Origin: Pseudomonas sp. PDM05
Lineage (GTDB): Bacteria; Pseudomonadota; Gammaproteobacteria; Pseudomonadales; Pseudomonadaceae
Reading direction: 5' to 3'
Assembly: GCF_014851685.1 (NCBI RefSeq)
Contig: NZ_JACVAC010000012.1
Coordinates: 124,001-188,000, forward strand
Length of the DNA: 64,000 bases
The notes under the pieces are model-generated. The model worked only from the letters and a program-made list of their open reading frames with translations, searched no databases and was not told the DNA's origin. Numbering within the stretch: position 1 is the stretch's first letter; each line of letters begins with the position of its first letter. A program made the position numbers and the translations under genes. Positions 17,331 to 26,952 of the stretch are shown piece by piece.

Positions 17331-18236
17331 TCACGCAATCCACTTGCGATCCCCGGTAAAACTGATGGTCAACCAGCGCGCCGCATCCGGTTTGCCGAGC
17401 CCTGTGGATATTTCTTCGCGCAGCCCATCCAGGGTCGCCACGTTATCCACCGGGTAATCCGCCGGCAACACCACATGAATCTCGATAAACCGTGCCCGCC
17501 CGTGCTTTTGCACGTAGGACACGTAATCGGCGAAACCATGCTTGGCCTGCGCCGTGTTCATCACTTCGCGCACCTTGTCGTCCAACTGGTCCGGGGCGAT
17601 CCCCAGCACCTCGCGCAATGCCGGGCGCAGGATCTTGAACGCCGGCGCCAGCATGCTCAGGGCCAGCAGGATCAGGATCAGCGGGTCGACATACATCGCC
17701 CACTCATCGTAACCCTGGGACTTGAGCAACAACGCCACCAGGAAGCTGATCAGCAAGCCGATCGAGAGCATGGCGTCCACTAGCCAACTGATGTTGTCAA
17801 ACTGGATCAGCGACGATTTCAGCGTGCGATTGCGATACCGCACATAGAAGAAGTAGGCGAATTCCAGCACGGTAAATACCGCCGCGTAGATGATTACCAG
17901 CCCCAACTCGATCTCGCGCCCGCCATTGATAATGCCGAACACACCGTTGAGGAACGCGTAGATGGCGATCAGCAACAGGAAGCTGCCTTCGATCAACAGC
18001 ACCATAGGCTCCAGGTGCCAATAGCCGAACTGGAAGCGTTCGTTGCTTTTCTTGGCGATCAGCTTGGCCGTGATCAGCATCAGCACCTTGATGGCGGTGG
18101 CGATCAGCGAGAAAAAGCCGTCGAACAGAATGGACTGGGCGCCGGATACTACACCCGTGACAATCCCGGCGATCGCGACTGCGAACATCAGGATAGTCGA
18201 TTGTTTGAGCAGTGCCTGCTCACCTCGGTTACTCAC
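17331..18236 (-). CDS. Cation diffusion facilitator family transporter
   Basis: 301 residues from a GTG start preceded by GGGAGGAAAT. Six hydrophobic helices lie in the first about 205 residues, with conserved 'ILFDGFFSLIAT' and 'DAMLSIGLLISFL' acidic positions, and a C-terminal cytoplasmic ferredoxin-like domain (HGRARFIEIHVVLPADY). CDF proteins export Zn, Fe, Co or Mn by proton antiport. The usual HxxxD sites are FDGFF and WLVDA here, so the metal-site His residues are changed and specificity is uncertain. Confidence 0.85.
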   Translation of the reverse strand: MSNRGEQALLKQSTILMFAVAIAGIVTGVVSGAQSILFDGFFSLIATAIKVLMLITAKLIAKKSNERFQFGYWHLEPMVLLIEGSFLLLIAIYAFLNGVFGIINGGREIELGLVIIYAAVFTVLEFAYFFYVRYRNRTLKSSLIQFDNISWLVDAMLSIGLLISFLVALLLKSQGYDEWAMYVDPLILILLALSMLAPAFKILRPALREVLGIAPDQLDDKVREVMNTAQAKHGFADYVSYVQKHGRARFIEIHVVLPADYPVDNVATLDGLREEISTGLGKPDAARWLTISFTGDRKWIA

Positions 18237-18327
18237 ATTTCCTCCCGTCAAAACCTTGAATCCACAGAGTGCGGAGGGGTTTTACCGGGTGGAGTGTACC
18301 TTATGTCGCATTTTGGCCGATTTGACG

Positions 18328-18420
18328 CCTTCGCGAGCAAGCCCGCTCCCACACTTGACCGCATTTCAAGGATGTACTCGGTCAACCTGTGGGAGCGGGC
18401 TTGCTCGCGAAGCAGGCGGC
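18328..18420. repeat. REPIN
   Basis: Inverted arms TTCGCGAGCAAGCCCGCTCC and GTGGGAGCGGGCTTGCTCGC between the SDR stop and the CDF promoter. Confidence 0.92.
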
Positions 18421-18433
18421 GCGGTTTAAAGCC

Positions 18434-19198
18434 TTACTTGGCCCCACGCTCAATGGCAAACCCAGCCCAGGTCTGGCTCACTGGCATCAGTTCCAGGCGG
18501 TTGATGTTCACATGCGCTGGAGTGTTCATCACCCAGAAGATGGTGTCGGCAATATCCTGCGGCTGGATCGGCTCGGCACCCGCGTACGTCGCGTCATACC
18601 GCGCCTGATCGCCACCAAAGCGCACCAGCGAAAACTCGCTTTCACACAGGCCTGGCTCGATGTTGGTCACACGCACGCCGGTGCCTTGCAGGTCGCATCG
18701 CAGGTTCAGCGAGAACTGCTTCACGAACGCCTTGGAGCCGCCATACACATGGCTGCCCGGGTACGGGTAGTTGCCGGCGATGGAACCGAGGTTGATGATC
18801 CCGGCACCACGGCCGTGGGCGATCAGACGCGGCAGCAGCAGGTTGGTGGTGGTCAGCAGGCCCTTGATGTTGGTGTCGACCATGGTCTCCCAATCGTCGA
18901 GGTCGCACTTGGGCGCAGGGTCGGTGCCCACGGCCAGCCCGGCGTTGTTGATCAGCCCGCGCAGCTTGGCGAACGACGGCGGCAGGTTGGCGATCGCCTC
19001 TTCCATGCCCTTGCGGTCACGCACATCCACTACCAGGCCGTGCACTTCGGTCTGCTCTGACAGCTCTTGCACCAATGCATTCAAGCGGTCGGCGCGACGG
19101 CCGGTGAGCACCAGTTTCCAGCCGGCTTGGGCAAAACGACGGGCACAGGCCTCGCCGAAACCTGAGGTTGCGCCAGTAATAAACAGCGTGTCGGACAT
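18434..19198 (-). CDS. YdfG-like short-chain dehydrogenase/reductase
   Basis: 254 residues. Nucleotide-binding GATSGFGEA at residues 8-16, NNAG motif, catalytic Ser in INLGSIAG and Tyr/Lys in YGGSK. The 'HVYGGSKAFVKQFSLNLRCDL' region and the C-terminal 'MPVSQTWAGFAIERG' closely follow E. coli YdfG, an NADP-dependent 3-hydroxy acid (serine/allothreonine/malonic semialdehyde) enzyme. Start ATG at 19198 has AAGGAG; an upstream in-frame start is not supported. Confidence 0.9.
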   Translation of the reverse strand: MSDTLFITGATSGFGEACARRFAQAGWKLVLTGRRADRLNALVQELSEQTEVHGLVVDVRDRKGMEEAIANLPPSFAKLRGLINNAGLAVGTDPAPKCDLDDWETMVDTNIKGLLTTTNLLLPRLIAHGRGAGIINLGSIAGNYPYPGSHVYGGSKAFVKQFSLNLRCDLQGTGVRVTNIEPGLCESEFSLVRFGGDQARYDATYAGAEPIQPQDIADTIFWVMNTPAHVNINRLELMPVSQTWAGFAIERGAK

Positions 19199-19983
19199 GG
19201 TGTTCTCCTTGCGGGCATCGGGAAAAAAGTTGCCAGCAGAATGCCCGTACGCCGCCGCGGCGGCAACCGTTAAGCACACAACTCGATACACGCCTGATCA
19301 ATTTTTAACCATGTCTAGCAAAGCCTTTTAAACCGTGGCTTACAGCCATATGCGCGCAGGTTATCCACAGCTGCGCCCACAGTCTCTGGGGGCAAGTCCA
19401 AAACAGCCCAAGCCGCTGTATGCGTGGCTTTCAGAGGGTTTTAGAAAGTTTTTTGCTTGACCTCTGCGAGGGCGTATGTAGGCCCACTGCCAGCGGGGAA
19501 ATTCGAACGATGGCTCCAGGCCAGTCATTCCGGCCTCTGCGGCGGTCTTTCCAGAGTTTAGTCACAGACTTATCCACAGGCCTGACGGACATAAATCAGT
19601 CATATACCTGTGTCTATAAACAGGTTGACAAAGCCCTCGACAGGCCGCGAAAAAGTCCTTGATCAAAAAACGACCATCGCGCTACAAGCCACGGTTTTAA
19701 AGGCCTTCAGCAGAGTACTACCACGTTACCCACAGCCGGTTCCACAGTAGGTGGGGACAAGTCAAAACTGTGACAAAACAGGGATTTGCGGCGGCTATAT
19801 GTCGCGCTTTGGAGGGGAGCCAGATTTGTTTTCCACAATTTGGTATCGGCCTTATGAACACCGTAAAACAAATGTGGGAGCGGGCTTGCTCGCGAAGGCG
19901 GTGGATCAGTTTCAGATGTTCTGACTGACACACCGCTTTCGCGAGCAAGCCCGCTCCCACAGGGGCCTGCGTCAAACTTCAGG
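19199..19983. other. Gene-free 785-bp region with DnaA-box-like sites and degenerate repeats
   Basis: No convincing gene is present. Three exact matches to the E. coli DnaA box consensus TTWTNCACA occur on the + strand: 19361-19369 (TTATCCACA), 19570-19578 (TTATCCACA) and 19829-19837 (TTTTCCACA), with a near match TTACCCACA at 19726-19734. About 80 bp starting at 19360 and again at 19725 are related direct repeats sharing GTTAYCCACAGC, CCACAGT, TGGGGRCAAGTC and AAAAC. A 15-bp segment around CTTTTAAACCGTGGCTT (near 19325) recurs inverted near 19686-19702. The first about 100 bp hold the SDR promoter and the last 113 bp a REPIN. Confidence 0.6.
19871..19961. repeat. REPIN
   Basis: ATGTGGGAGCGGGCTTGCTC and its inverted copy flank GTTTCAGATGTTCTGACTGA, just downstream of livF. 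Confidence 0.92.
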
Positions 19984-20700
19984 TCAGTGCCCGCCGAGAT
20001 AGGCGTTGCGCACTTCCTCGTTCACCAGCAGCTCTTTACCCGTGCCTGTCAGGCGAATCTCGCCGTTGACCATCACATACGCCCGATCCGACAAGCGCAG
20101 CGCATGGTTGGCGTTCTGCTCCACCAGGAAGATGGTCATCCCGGTAGACGCCAGCTCGCGCAACGTCGAGAAGATCTGCTTCACCACAATCGGCGCCAGG
20201 CCCAGACTCGGCTCGTCCAGCAGCAACAGCTTGGGCCGGCTCATCAGCGCGCGGGCGATGGCGAGCATTTGCTGCTCGCCGCCGGACATGGTCATGGCCC
20301 GCTGGTTACGCCGTTCCTTGAGCCGTGGGAACAACTCGAACATGCGCTGCATGTCTTCCTGGGCGTATTTGTCGCCAATCGGGATGGTGCCCATCAGCAG
20401 GTTTTCCTCGACGGTCATGTCGGGGAACACCCGCCGCCCTTCCGGCGACTGCGCGATGCCGTTGGAGGCGATGTAGTGGGACGACTTGTGGGTAATATCG
20501 ACGCCGTTGTACAGAATCTGCCCCGACTCGGCCCTTGGTTGGCCGAAGATCGACATCAGCAGCGTGGATTTACCCGCGCCGTTGGAGCCGATCAGGCTGA
20601 CGGTTTCGCCTTCGTTGATGTGCAGCGAGACTTTTTTCAAGGCCTGGATCGGGCCATAGAACACGTCCAGGTCCTTCATTTCGAGGATAGGTCCGCTCAT
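19984..20700 (-). CDS. livF: Branched-chain amino-acid ABC transporter ATPase LivF (BraG)
   Basis: 238 residues, ABC ATPase with Walker A GSNGAGKST, signature MSGGEQQ, Walker B LLLLDEPSLGLAP and the LivF-typical 'IFLVEQNANHAL'. It pairs with LivG to power import of leucine, isoleucine and valine. Last gene of the operon; its ATG overlaps the livG stop by 4 bp. Confidence 0.97.
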   Translation of the reverse strand: MSGPILEMKDLDVFYGPIQALKKVSLHINEGETVSLIGSNGAGKSTLLMSIFGQPRAESGQILYNGVDITHKSSHYIASNGIAQSPEGRRVFPDMTVEENLLMGTIPIGDKYAQEDMQRMFELFPRLKERRNQRAMTMSGGEQQMLAIARALMSRPKLLLLDEPSLGLAPIVVKQIFSTLRELASTGMTIFLVEQNANHALRLSDRAYVMVNGEIRLTGTGKELLVNEEVRNAYLGGH

Positions 20701-21572
20701 ACCAACTCCTCTTCGTCGGCGCCCAGGTAGGCGGCAATCACTTTCGGGTCGTTGCGGATCGCATCCGGGCCGCCTTCGGCGATCACGTTGCCGTGGTCAA
20801 GCACCACGATGTGGTCGGAAATACTCATCACCATGCCCATGTCGTGTTCGATCAGCACCACCGTAAGGTCGTGTTCGTCGCGCAACAGGCGAATCATCGC
20901 GCTGAGGGCTTCGGTTTCCTGGGGGTTGAGGCCAGCAGCCGGTTCGTCGAGACAGATGATCTGCGGCCGCGTGCACATGGCGCGGGCGATTTCCAGGCGC
21001 CGTTGTTGGCCGTAGGAAAGTTCGCCAGCGAGGCGGTTGGCGCAGTCCACCAGGTCCACCACCTCCAGCCAGTAGAAGGCGTGGTCGAGGGCGTCGCTTT
21101 CGGCCTTGCGGTAGCCTTTGGTGTTGAGGATGCCCGCGAGCATATTGCGGTTGACCCACATGTGCTGGGCCACCAGCAGGTTTTCCACCACCGACATTTC
21201 CTTGAACAGGCGAATGTTCTGGAAGGTCCGCGCCAGGCCAGCGCGGTTCACCAGATGGGTGCCGCCGAACATCTTGTAGAACACCCGGCTGAAAAAGCTT
21301 TTGGGCGACACGAAGTCGGTGGGCTGGAAGCGCTCGCCGAGCAGTTGGATCACGTTGGTGCGCTTGCCGCGCACGTTGAGTTCGATCTTGCCGCCGCTGG
21401 CTTTGTAAAAGCCGGTGAGGCAGTTGAACACCGTGGTCTTGCCCGCTCCGTTGGGGCCGATCAGGGCGAAGATCGAGTTGCGTTCGACCTTGAGGCTCAC
21501 ATCGCTCAAAGCCTTGATGCCACCGAAGTGCATCATCAAATGTTCCACAGAGAGGACGACTTCCTTGCTCAT
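20697..21572 (-). CDS. livG: Branched-chain amino-acid ABC transporter ATPase LivG (BraF)
   Basis: 291 residues with Walker A GPNGAGKTT, signature LSYGQQRRLEIARA, Walker B IICLDEPAAGLNP and the LivG insertion of about 60 residues between Walker A and signature (KTNVIQLLGERF). Start overlaps the livM stop by 4 bp; the products form the ATPase dimer with LivF. Confidence 0.97.
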   Translation of the reverse strand: MSKEVVLSVEHLMMHFGGIKALSDVSLKVERNSIFALIGPNGAGKTTVFNCLTGFYKASGGKIELNVRGKRTNVIQLLGERFQPTDFVSPKSFFSRVFYKMFGGTHLVNRAGLARTFQNIRLFKEMSVVENLLVAQHMWVNRNMLAGILNTKGYRKAESDALDHAFYWLEVVDLVDCANRLAGELSYGQQRRLEIARAMCTRPQIICLDEPAAGLNPQETEALSAMIRLLRDEHDLTVVLIEHDMGMVMSISDHIVVLDHGNVIAEGGPDAIRNDPKVIAAYLGADEEELV

Positions 21573-22846
21573 GGCGCTACCCCCTTGCGTGGTGTCACAC
21601 CGGTCCGGCTGATGCGGATCAACCCGCGCGGTCGCCAGATCATCATCACCACCATCAACACACCAAACAGCAGCACGCGGTATTCGGAGAAGCTGCGCAG
21701 CAGTTCCGGCGCAACCGTCAGCACGAACGCGGCGATCACCACGCCCACCGTCGAGCCCATGCCACCCAACACCACGATGGCCAGGATCAGCGCCGACTCG
21801 AAGAAGGTGAACGACGACGGGTTGACGAAGCCTTGGTAACTGGCGAAGAACACCCCGGCAAGACCTGCGGTGGAGGCACCGATGGTGAACGCCGAGAGCT
21901 TGACCAGCACGTGGTTCAGGCCCATGGAACGGCAGGCGATTTCATCTTCGCGCAGGGCTTCCCAGGCACGCCCGACCGGCATGCGGGTCAGGCGGTGCTT
22001 GATGTACAGCACGGCCAGCACCACCAGGAACAGCACGATGTAGATGAACATGAACTTGATGTTGGGGTTGTAATCGATGCCGAAGAACTCGTGGAACGGA
22101 ATCCCGCCGTCCTTCGCCTTGCGCCCGAACTCCAGGCCAAGGAAGGTCGGCGACGGCACCGGCATGCCGTTCGGGCCGCCAGTGAACGACAGCCAGTTGT
22201 TCAGCACCAACCGGATGATTTCACCAAAGCCCAGGGTCACGATGGCGAGGTAGTCGCCGTGCATTCGCAACACCGGGAAGCCGAGTATGCAGCCGGCCAA
22301 AGCCGCCGCGATGGCCGCCAGTGGCAGTACCGTCCAGAAACCCAGGCCGAGGTATTGATACCCCAGGGCCAGGCCGTAGGCGCCAATGGCGTAGAACGCC
22401 ACGTAACCCAGGTCAAGCAGGCCGGCCAGGCCAACCACGATGTTCAGCCCAAGGCCGAGCAATACGTAGATCAGCCCGAGGATCACCACGGTCAGCAGGT
22501 ATTTGTTGGCGAAGATCGGGAACACGATGGCAATCACGATCAGTGCCGGGATGATCCAGCGCAACCGCGACTTGTAGTCCGGCGCCAGCACATGCACACC
22601 CGAACCGCTGCTCTCGAAACCTTGCAGGACCTTGAGGCCCTTGGGCGTTTGCAGGAACAGGCTCAGGGCAAACCGGCCGACCATCACGATGGCGACCAAC
22701 GTGGCCACGCGGGCCGGTTCCAGGTTGAAGCTATAGCCGTCGAGGACTACGCCGACGATCGGGCCGAACACGACCAGGGAAATAAGCCCGGCAAGGATCG
22801 TATCGACCACACTTTTCTTGATATCGATGGGTTTGGCAGCAGACAT
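21569..22846 (-). CDS. livM: Branched-chain amino-acid ABC transporter permease LivM (BraE)
   Basis: 425 residues with an N-terminal extension of about 100 residues typical of gamma-proteobacterial LivM, then eight or more helices including 'LGLGLNIVVGLAGLLDLGYVAFYAIGAYG' (permease signature) and the EAA-like 'GRAWEALREDEIACRSMGLN' loop contacting the ATPases. Two bases separate it from livH. Confidence 0.96.
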   Translation of the reverse strand: MSAAKPIDIKKSVVDTILAGLISLVVFGPIVGVVLDGYSFNLEPARVATLVAIVMVGRFALSLFLQTPKGLKVLQGFESSGSGVHVLAPDYKSRLRWIIPALIVIAIVFPIFANKYLLTVVILGLIYVLLGLGLNIVVGLAGLLDLGYVAFYAIGAYGLALGYQYLGLGFWTVLPLAAIAAALAGCILGFPVLRMHGDYLAIVTLGFGEIIRLVLNNWLSFTGGPNGMPVPSPTFLGLEFGRKAKDGGIPFHEFFGIDYNPNIKFMFIYIVLFLVVLAVLYIKHRLTRMPVGRAWEALREDEIACRSMGLNHVLVKLSAFTIGASTAGLAGVFFASYQGFVNPSSFTFFESALILAIVVLGGMGSTVGVVIAAFVLTVAPELLRSFSEYRVLLFGVLMVVMMIWRPRGLIRISRTGVTPRKGVAP

Positions 22847-22848
22847 GT

Positions 22849-23763
<915 letters not shown>

Positions 23764-23854
23764 AACGCAATCTCACGCGGTGAGCACCTGCACACCTGTG
23801 GGTGTGCGGCGCTTCTGGAGGAAAAGACAGATCTTGATCACAACACAGTCCCCC

Positions 23855-23944
23855 TGTGGGAGCGGGCTTGCTCGCGAAGGCGGGGTGTCAGAAACACATT
23901 CAGAGACTGACACGCCGCATTCGCGAGCAAGCCCGCTCCCACAT
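23855..23944. repeat. REPIN inside the liv operon
   Basis: GTGGGAGCGGGCTTGCTCGC and its inverted copy lie between livK and livH. A stable hairpin here could protect the livK message from 3' decay, as known for REP sequences between E. coli malE and malF; that role is inference. Confidence 0.92.
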
Positions 23945-23964
23945 TAGGTCCGCGGTGTTTGTAC

Positions 23965-25101
23965 TTACTTCTGTTTTTCCAGCTGATGGTATTTACCGTC
24001 TTTATCCCACTGGTAAACCACGTAGTCGGAGATTTTCAGGTCGCCCTTGCCGTCCCATTCCTTTTTGCCCATGACGGTCTGGACCGGGTTGGCCTTGAGC
24101 CATTTGGCCGCGTCTTCGCCCTTGTTGGACTTGGCGCCGTTGAAGCCGGCAGCCAGGGCCTGGACCGAGGCGTAGGCGTACAGGGTGTAGCCTTCAGGCT
24201 CGGTGCCGTTTTTGCGGAACTCTTCCACCACGGCCTTGCTGTCCGGCAGCAGGCGCGGGTCGGCGCCGAAGGTCATGTAGACGCCGTCGACGTATTGCTT
24301 GCCGCCAGCGGTGGCGACCAGTTCGTCGGTGACGATGCCGTCATCGGACATGAACTTGACGTCTTTCAGGCCGGCTTCACGGATCTGGCGAACCAGTGGA
24401 CCGGCTTCCGGGTGCAGGCCGCCGAAGTACACGACGTCGGCGCCCAGGGAACGGATCTTGGTGACCAGGGCGCTGAAGTCTTTCTCGCCACGGGTCAGGC
24501 CTTCTTCCAGCACCGGCTTGACGCCACGCTTGGTCAACTGGGCAGCGGTGGCATCGGCCAGGCCTTTGCCATAGGTGTCCTTGTCGTTGATCACCGCGAC
24601 TTTCTTGCCCTTGAGTACGTCGACGATGTAGTCGCCGGCGACGATGCCTTGCTGGTCGTCACGCCCGCACATACGGAACATGGCACCCAGGCCGCGCTCG
24701 GTGACTTGCGGGTTGGTGGAGCCAGGGGTGATGGCGATGATGCCCGCTTCGTCGTAGACCTCGGACGCCGGGATGGTGTTGGACGAGCAGAAGTGCCCGA
24801 CCACGCCGATGACTTTGTCCTGATCGGCCAGGCGGTTGGCCACGGCTACGGCCTGCTTGGGCTCGCAAGCGTCGTCGCCGGCCACCAGGACGATTTTCTC
24901 GCCATTGATGCCACCAGCCTTGTTGATGGTATCGGCCGCCGCCTGGGCACCCTTCATGTACTGCTCACCGAAAGCGGCGTTGGCACCCGTCATGGGCCCC
25001 GCTACGCCAATCTTCACATCAGCTTGAACAAACGTAGAAACACCCAGGGCCGCTGCAACGGCGAGGGCAAGAAAACCTTTCTTGTAAAACGTCTGGGACA
25101 T
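23965..25101 (-). CDS. livK: Branched-chain amino-acid periplasmic binding protein LivK (BraC)
   Basis: 378 residues. A signal peptide (MSQTFYKKGFLALAVAAALG...VQA) is followed by a type I periplasmic binding fold beginning DVKIGVAGPMTGANAAFGEQYMKGAQ. The conserved Cys pair in 'CEPKQAVAVANRL' and 'GHFCSSNTIPA' makes the usual disulfide near the ligand. It binds leucine, isoleucine, valine and in Pseudomonas also alanine/threonine. ATG at 25101 has GGAG upstream; a longer in-frame start lacks the proper signal peptide. The upstream region carries the site array at 25258-25332. Confidence 0.96.
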   Translation of the reverse strand: MSQTFYKKGFLALAVAAALGVSTFVQADVKIGVAGPMTGANAAFGEQYMKGAQAAADTINKAGGINGEKIVLVAGDDACEPKQAVAVANRLADQDKVIGVVGHFCSSNTIPASEVYDEAGIIAITPGSTNPQVTERGLGAMFRMCGRDDQQGIVAGDYIVDVLKGKKVAVINDKDTYGKGLADATAAQLTKRGVKPVLEEGLTRGEKDFSALVTKIRSLGADVVYFGGLHPEAGPLVRQIREAGLKDVKFMSDDGIVTDELVATAGGKQYVDGVYMTFGADPRLLPDSKAVVEEFRKNGTEPEGYTLYAYASVQALAAGFNGAKSNKGEDAAKWLKANPVQTVMGKKEWDGKGDLKISDYVVYQWDKDGKYHQLEKQK

Positions 25102-25475
25102 GAGTGGTGCTCCGATATTTTTGATTTTTGGCACTACAACTTGCGTTCAAACTTTCCACTGAAAGCCCAGAGCAAAGCGCGTGCCAGTAGGTTTTTATTC
25201 TTCAAAAAGACACGGTGTCATTGGAATTACAGGCGTTTCGGCTCCGTTCGTCAGGACGTGCAACCCTCTAGGATCAATAGGTGCAACCAATGAGCGAAAA
25301 AAGTACAACCCTGGCAGGTCGCACCTGCAACCAGGCCTATAAACGACAGTACCTACAGCTGTAACAGGCTGCGTAACGGAACTGCACATTTACAGTGCGC
25401 GACTGCTACGACTTGCACCAATACAGATTAGTAGCCTGCTAAGAAAATGCGGGCTTCTGAGCGGTATTTCGCTGA
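25102..25475. other. Regulatory intergenic region upstream of livK
   Basis: 374 bp without a gene. Besides the site array at 25258-25332 it holds a palindrome GACACGGTGTC (25209-25219) and a perfect 10-bp palindrome TACAGCTGTA (25354-25363). On the minus strand ATGACA and AATAAA, about 16 bases apart below the array, could be a livK promoter, but the match is weak. No intrinsic terminator for amaA was recognised. Confidence 0.5.
25258..25332. promoter_or_regulatory. Four-copy site array with 22-23 bp period upstream of livK
   Basis: GTGCAACC (25258-25265), GTGCAACC (25281-25288), GTACAACC (25303-25310) and CTGCAACC (25325-25332) all lie on the same strand with starts 23, 22 and 22 bases apart, about two DNA turns. 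Such phasing suggests a protein or oligomer binding one DNA face. It lies 157-231 bp from the livK start codon. An Lrp-family or two-component regulator is possible, but the motif is not one I recognise. Confidence 0.6.
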
Positions 25476-26759
25476 TCAGATCACGATCCGCAGACATTGC
25501 CCGGCGTGATACAGCGAGAATCCAGCCTCATACAAGCAACTGCGCAGGCCCACCCCGGCCAGCGGCTGCATGGGTGCAAACGGGATCGGTAAGGCCTGGG
25601 GATTCTGGTGACATAGATAGTCGGCGAACGCTTTGCCGACCACACTGCCGGTGGTCACGCCACGCCCGTTATAGCCGGTAACGGCCACCAGCCCCGGCGC
25701 CGGTTCGAACAGGCGCATCAAGTGGTCGGGAGTGAAGGCGATGCAGCCGGTCCAGGTGTACTCCCACTGCACCGATTTGAGGTACGGGAAGTAATGCTGC
25801 TGCACCCGATCGGCCCACGCCTTGAGAAACCAGGCGGGTTTCTGGTTGCCATTGCCCAGGCTGCCAAGGAGCAGGCGGCCATCGGCGTCACGGCGGATGC
25901 TGCTCAGTACTTGGCGAGTGTCCCACGAGCCCTGGCCACCGGGAAGGATCTGTTGGGCAGCGGCATCCGTCAGTGGCGCCGAAGCGACCTGATAGTAGTA
26001 GCCGGGGAAGAAATTGCGCCGCAGTTCGGTCCATTCGCCTTCGGTGTAGGCGTTGGAGGCGATCACCACTTGGCTGGCCTGCACCGAGCCCTGGACGGTC
26101 TGCACCGACCAGTGCGCACCCTGGCGTTCCAGCTGCGTGACCGGTGAATGATCGAACAACTGCCCGCCCAAGCCGACGGCAGCATTCGCCAGACCACAGG
26201 TGTAGGCCATCGGGTTCAAGGTGCCGGCGCGCCGGTCGAGCAAGGCAGCGGCGATTTTCTGCGTGCCGGTGGCCTGCTCACAGGCCTGGCCGGTGAGCAG
26301 CTCCACCGGCGCACCACGGCGCTTCCATTGTTCTTCGCGGCTGCGCAAATCCGCCTCGCCCCGGGCGTTGTGCGCCATGTGCAAGGTGCCCTCGCGGCGC
26401 AATTGGCAATCGATGTTGTACTTGTCGATCAGGCTGAACACCAGTGCCGGCGCCGCACCCAGCATGCGATTGAGCTGGCTGCCGACCGCTTCGCCAAAAC
26501 CGGCTTCGATGTCATCCGGCGGGATCCACAGCCCGGCGTTGACCAGCCCGACATTGCGCCCCGAACCACCGTGGCCGGTGCGATGGGCCTCCAGCACGGC
26601 GACGCTTTTACCTTGTTCCAGCAAGTGAATGGCCGCTGACAAACCGGTGATCCCGGCGCCGATCACGCACACATCCACCTTGACCTCGCCCTTGAGCGCG
26701 GCGCGGTCTGGCCGGCTGGGGGTGAGGTGTTCCCACAAACATGTTTCGCGTAATGCCAT
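25476..26759 (-). CDS. amaA: FAD-dependent oxidoreductase, probable L-pipecolate oxidase AmaA
   Basis: 427 residues of the DAO family. FAD-binding VCVIGAGITGLSAAIHLLEQG lies at about 30-50, 'GGSGRNVGLVNAG' is the conserved flavin-contact segment, and 'VTGYNGRGVTTGSVVGKAFAD' near the C-terminus is the second FAD motif. Synteny with a downstream-reading ALDH7 dehydrogenase and a LysR gene matches P. putida amaA-amaB, where AmaA oxidises L-pipecolate to piperideine-6-carboxylate in D-lysine/pipecolate catabolism. A polyamine or other amine oxidase is the alternative by sequence alone. GGAG precedes the ATG. Confidence 0.82.
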   Translation of the reverse strand: MALRETCLWEHLTPSRPDRAALKGEVKVDVCVIGAGITGLSAAIHLLEQGKSVAVLEAHRTGHGGSGRNVGLVNAGLWIPPDDIEAGFGEAVGSQLNRMLGAAPALVFSLIDKYNIDCQLRREGTLHMAHNARGEADLRSREEQWKRRGAPVELLTGQACEQATGTQKIAAALLDRRAGTLNPMAYTCGLANAAVGLGGQLFDHSPVTQLERQGAHWSVQTVQGSVQASQVVIASNAYTEGEWTELRRNFFPGYYYQVASAPLTDAAAQQILPGGQGSWDTRQVLSSIRRDADGRLLLGSLGNGNQKPAWFLKAWADRVQQHYFPYLKSVQWEYTWTGCIAFTPDHLMRLFEPAPGLVAVTGYNGRGVTTGSVVGKAFADYLCHQNPQALPIPFAPMQPLAGVGLRSCLYEAGFSLYHAGQCLRIVI

Positions 26760-26823
26760 TGCCAGACTCCGATGAGACCCAACAAACCACTCAATTCAGT
26801 TTCGACTTGGTAATCCAATCAAA

Positions 26824-26930
26824 TGTGGGAGCGGCGGTGCGACGATTCGACTTGCTCGCGAATGCGGTGGATCAGCTGTAAATCTATTGACTGACACGCT
26901 GCATTCGCGAGCAAGCCCGCTCCCACATTT
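26824..26930. repeat. REPIN with a 16-bp insert in its left arm
   Basis: The left arm reads GTGGGAGCGG, then 16 extra bases (26835-26850, CGGTGCGACGATTCGA), then CTTGCTCGCG. The right arm is intact (TTCGCGAGCAAGCCCGCTCC). A related 16-mer is inside the REP at 40711-40819. It separates amaB from amaA. Confidence 0.88.
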
Positions 26931-26952
26931 TCAACCGCGTTCCGACAGTGTT

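Noticed and set aside
19420..19662. An 80-codon frame in the 19.2-20 kb gene-free region
   Set aside because: No ribosome-binding site, odd composition, and it runs through a DnaA-box-like site and repeats; better read as non-coding.
19199..19983. A chromosomal origin of replication
   Set aside because: DnaA-box-like sites occur, but there is no dnaA/gidA/rpmH context and no AT-rich unwinding region.
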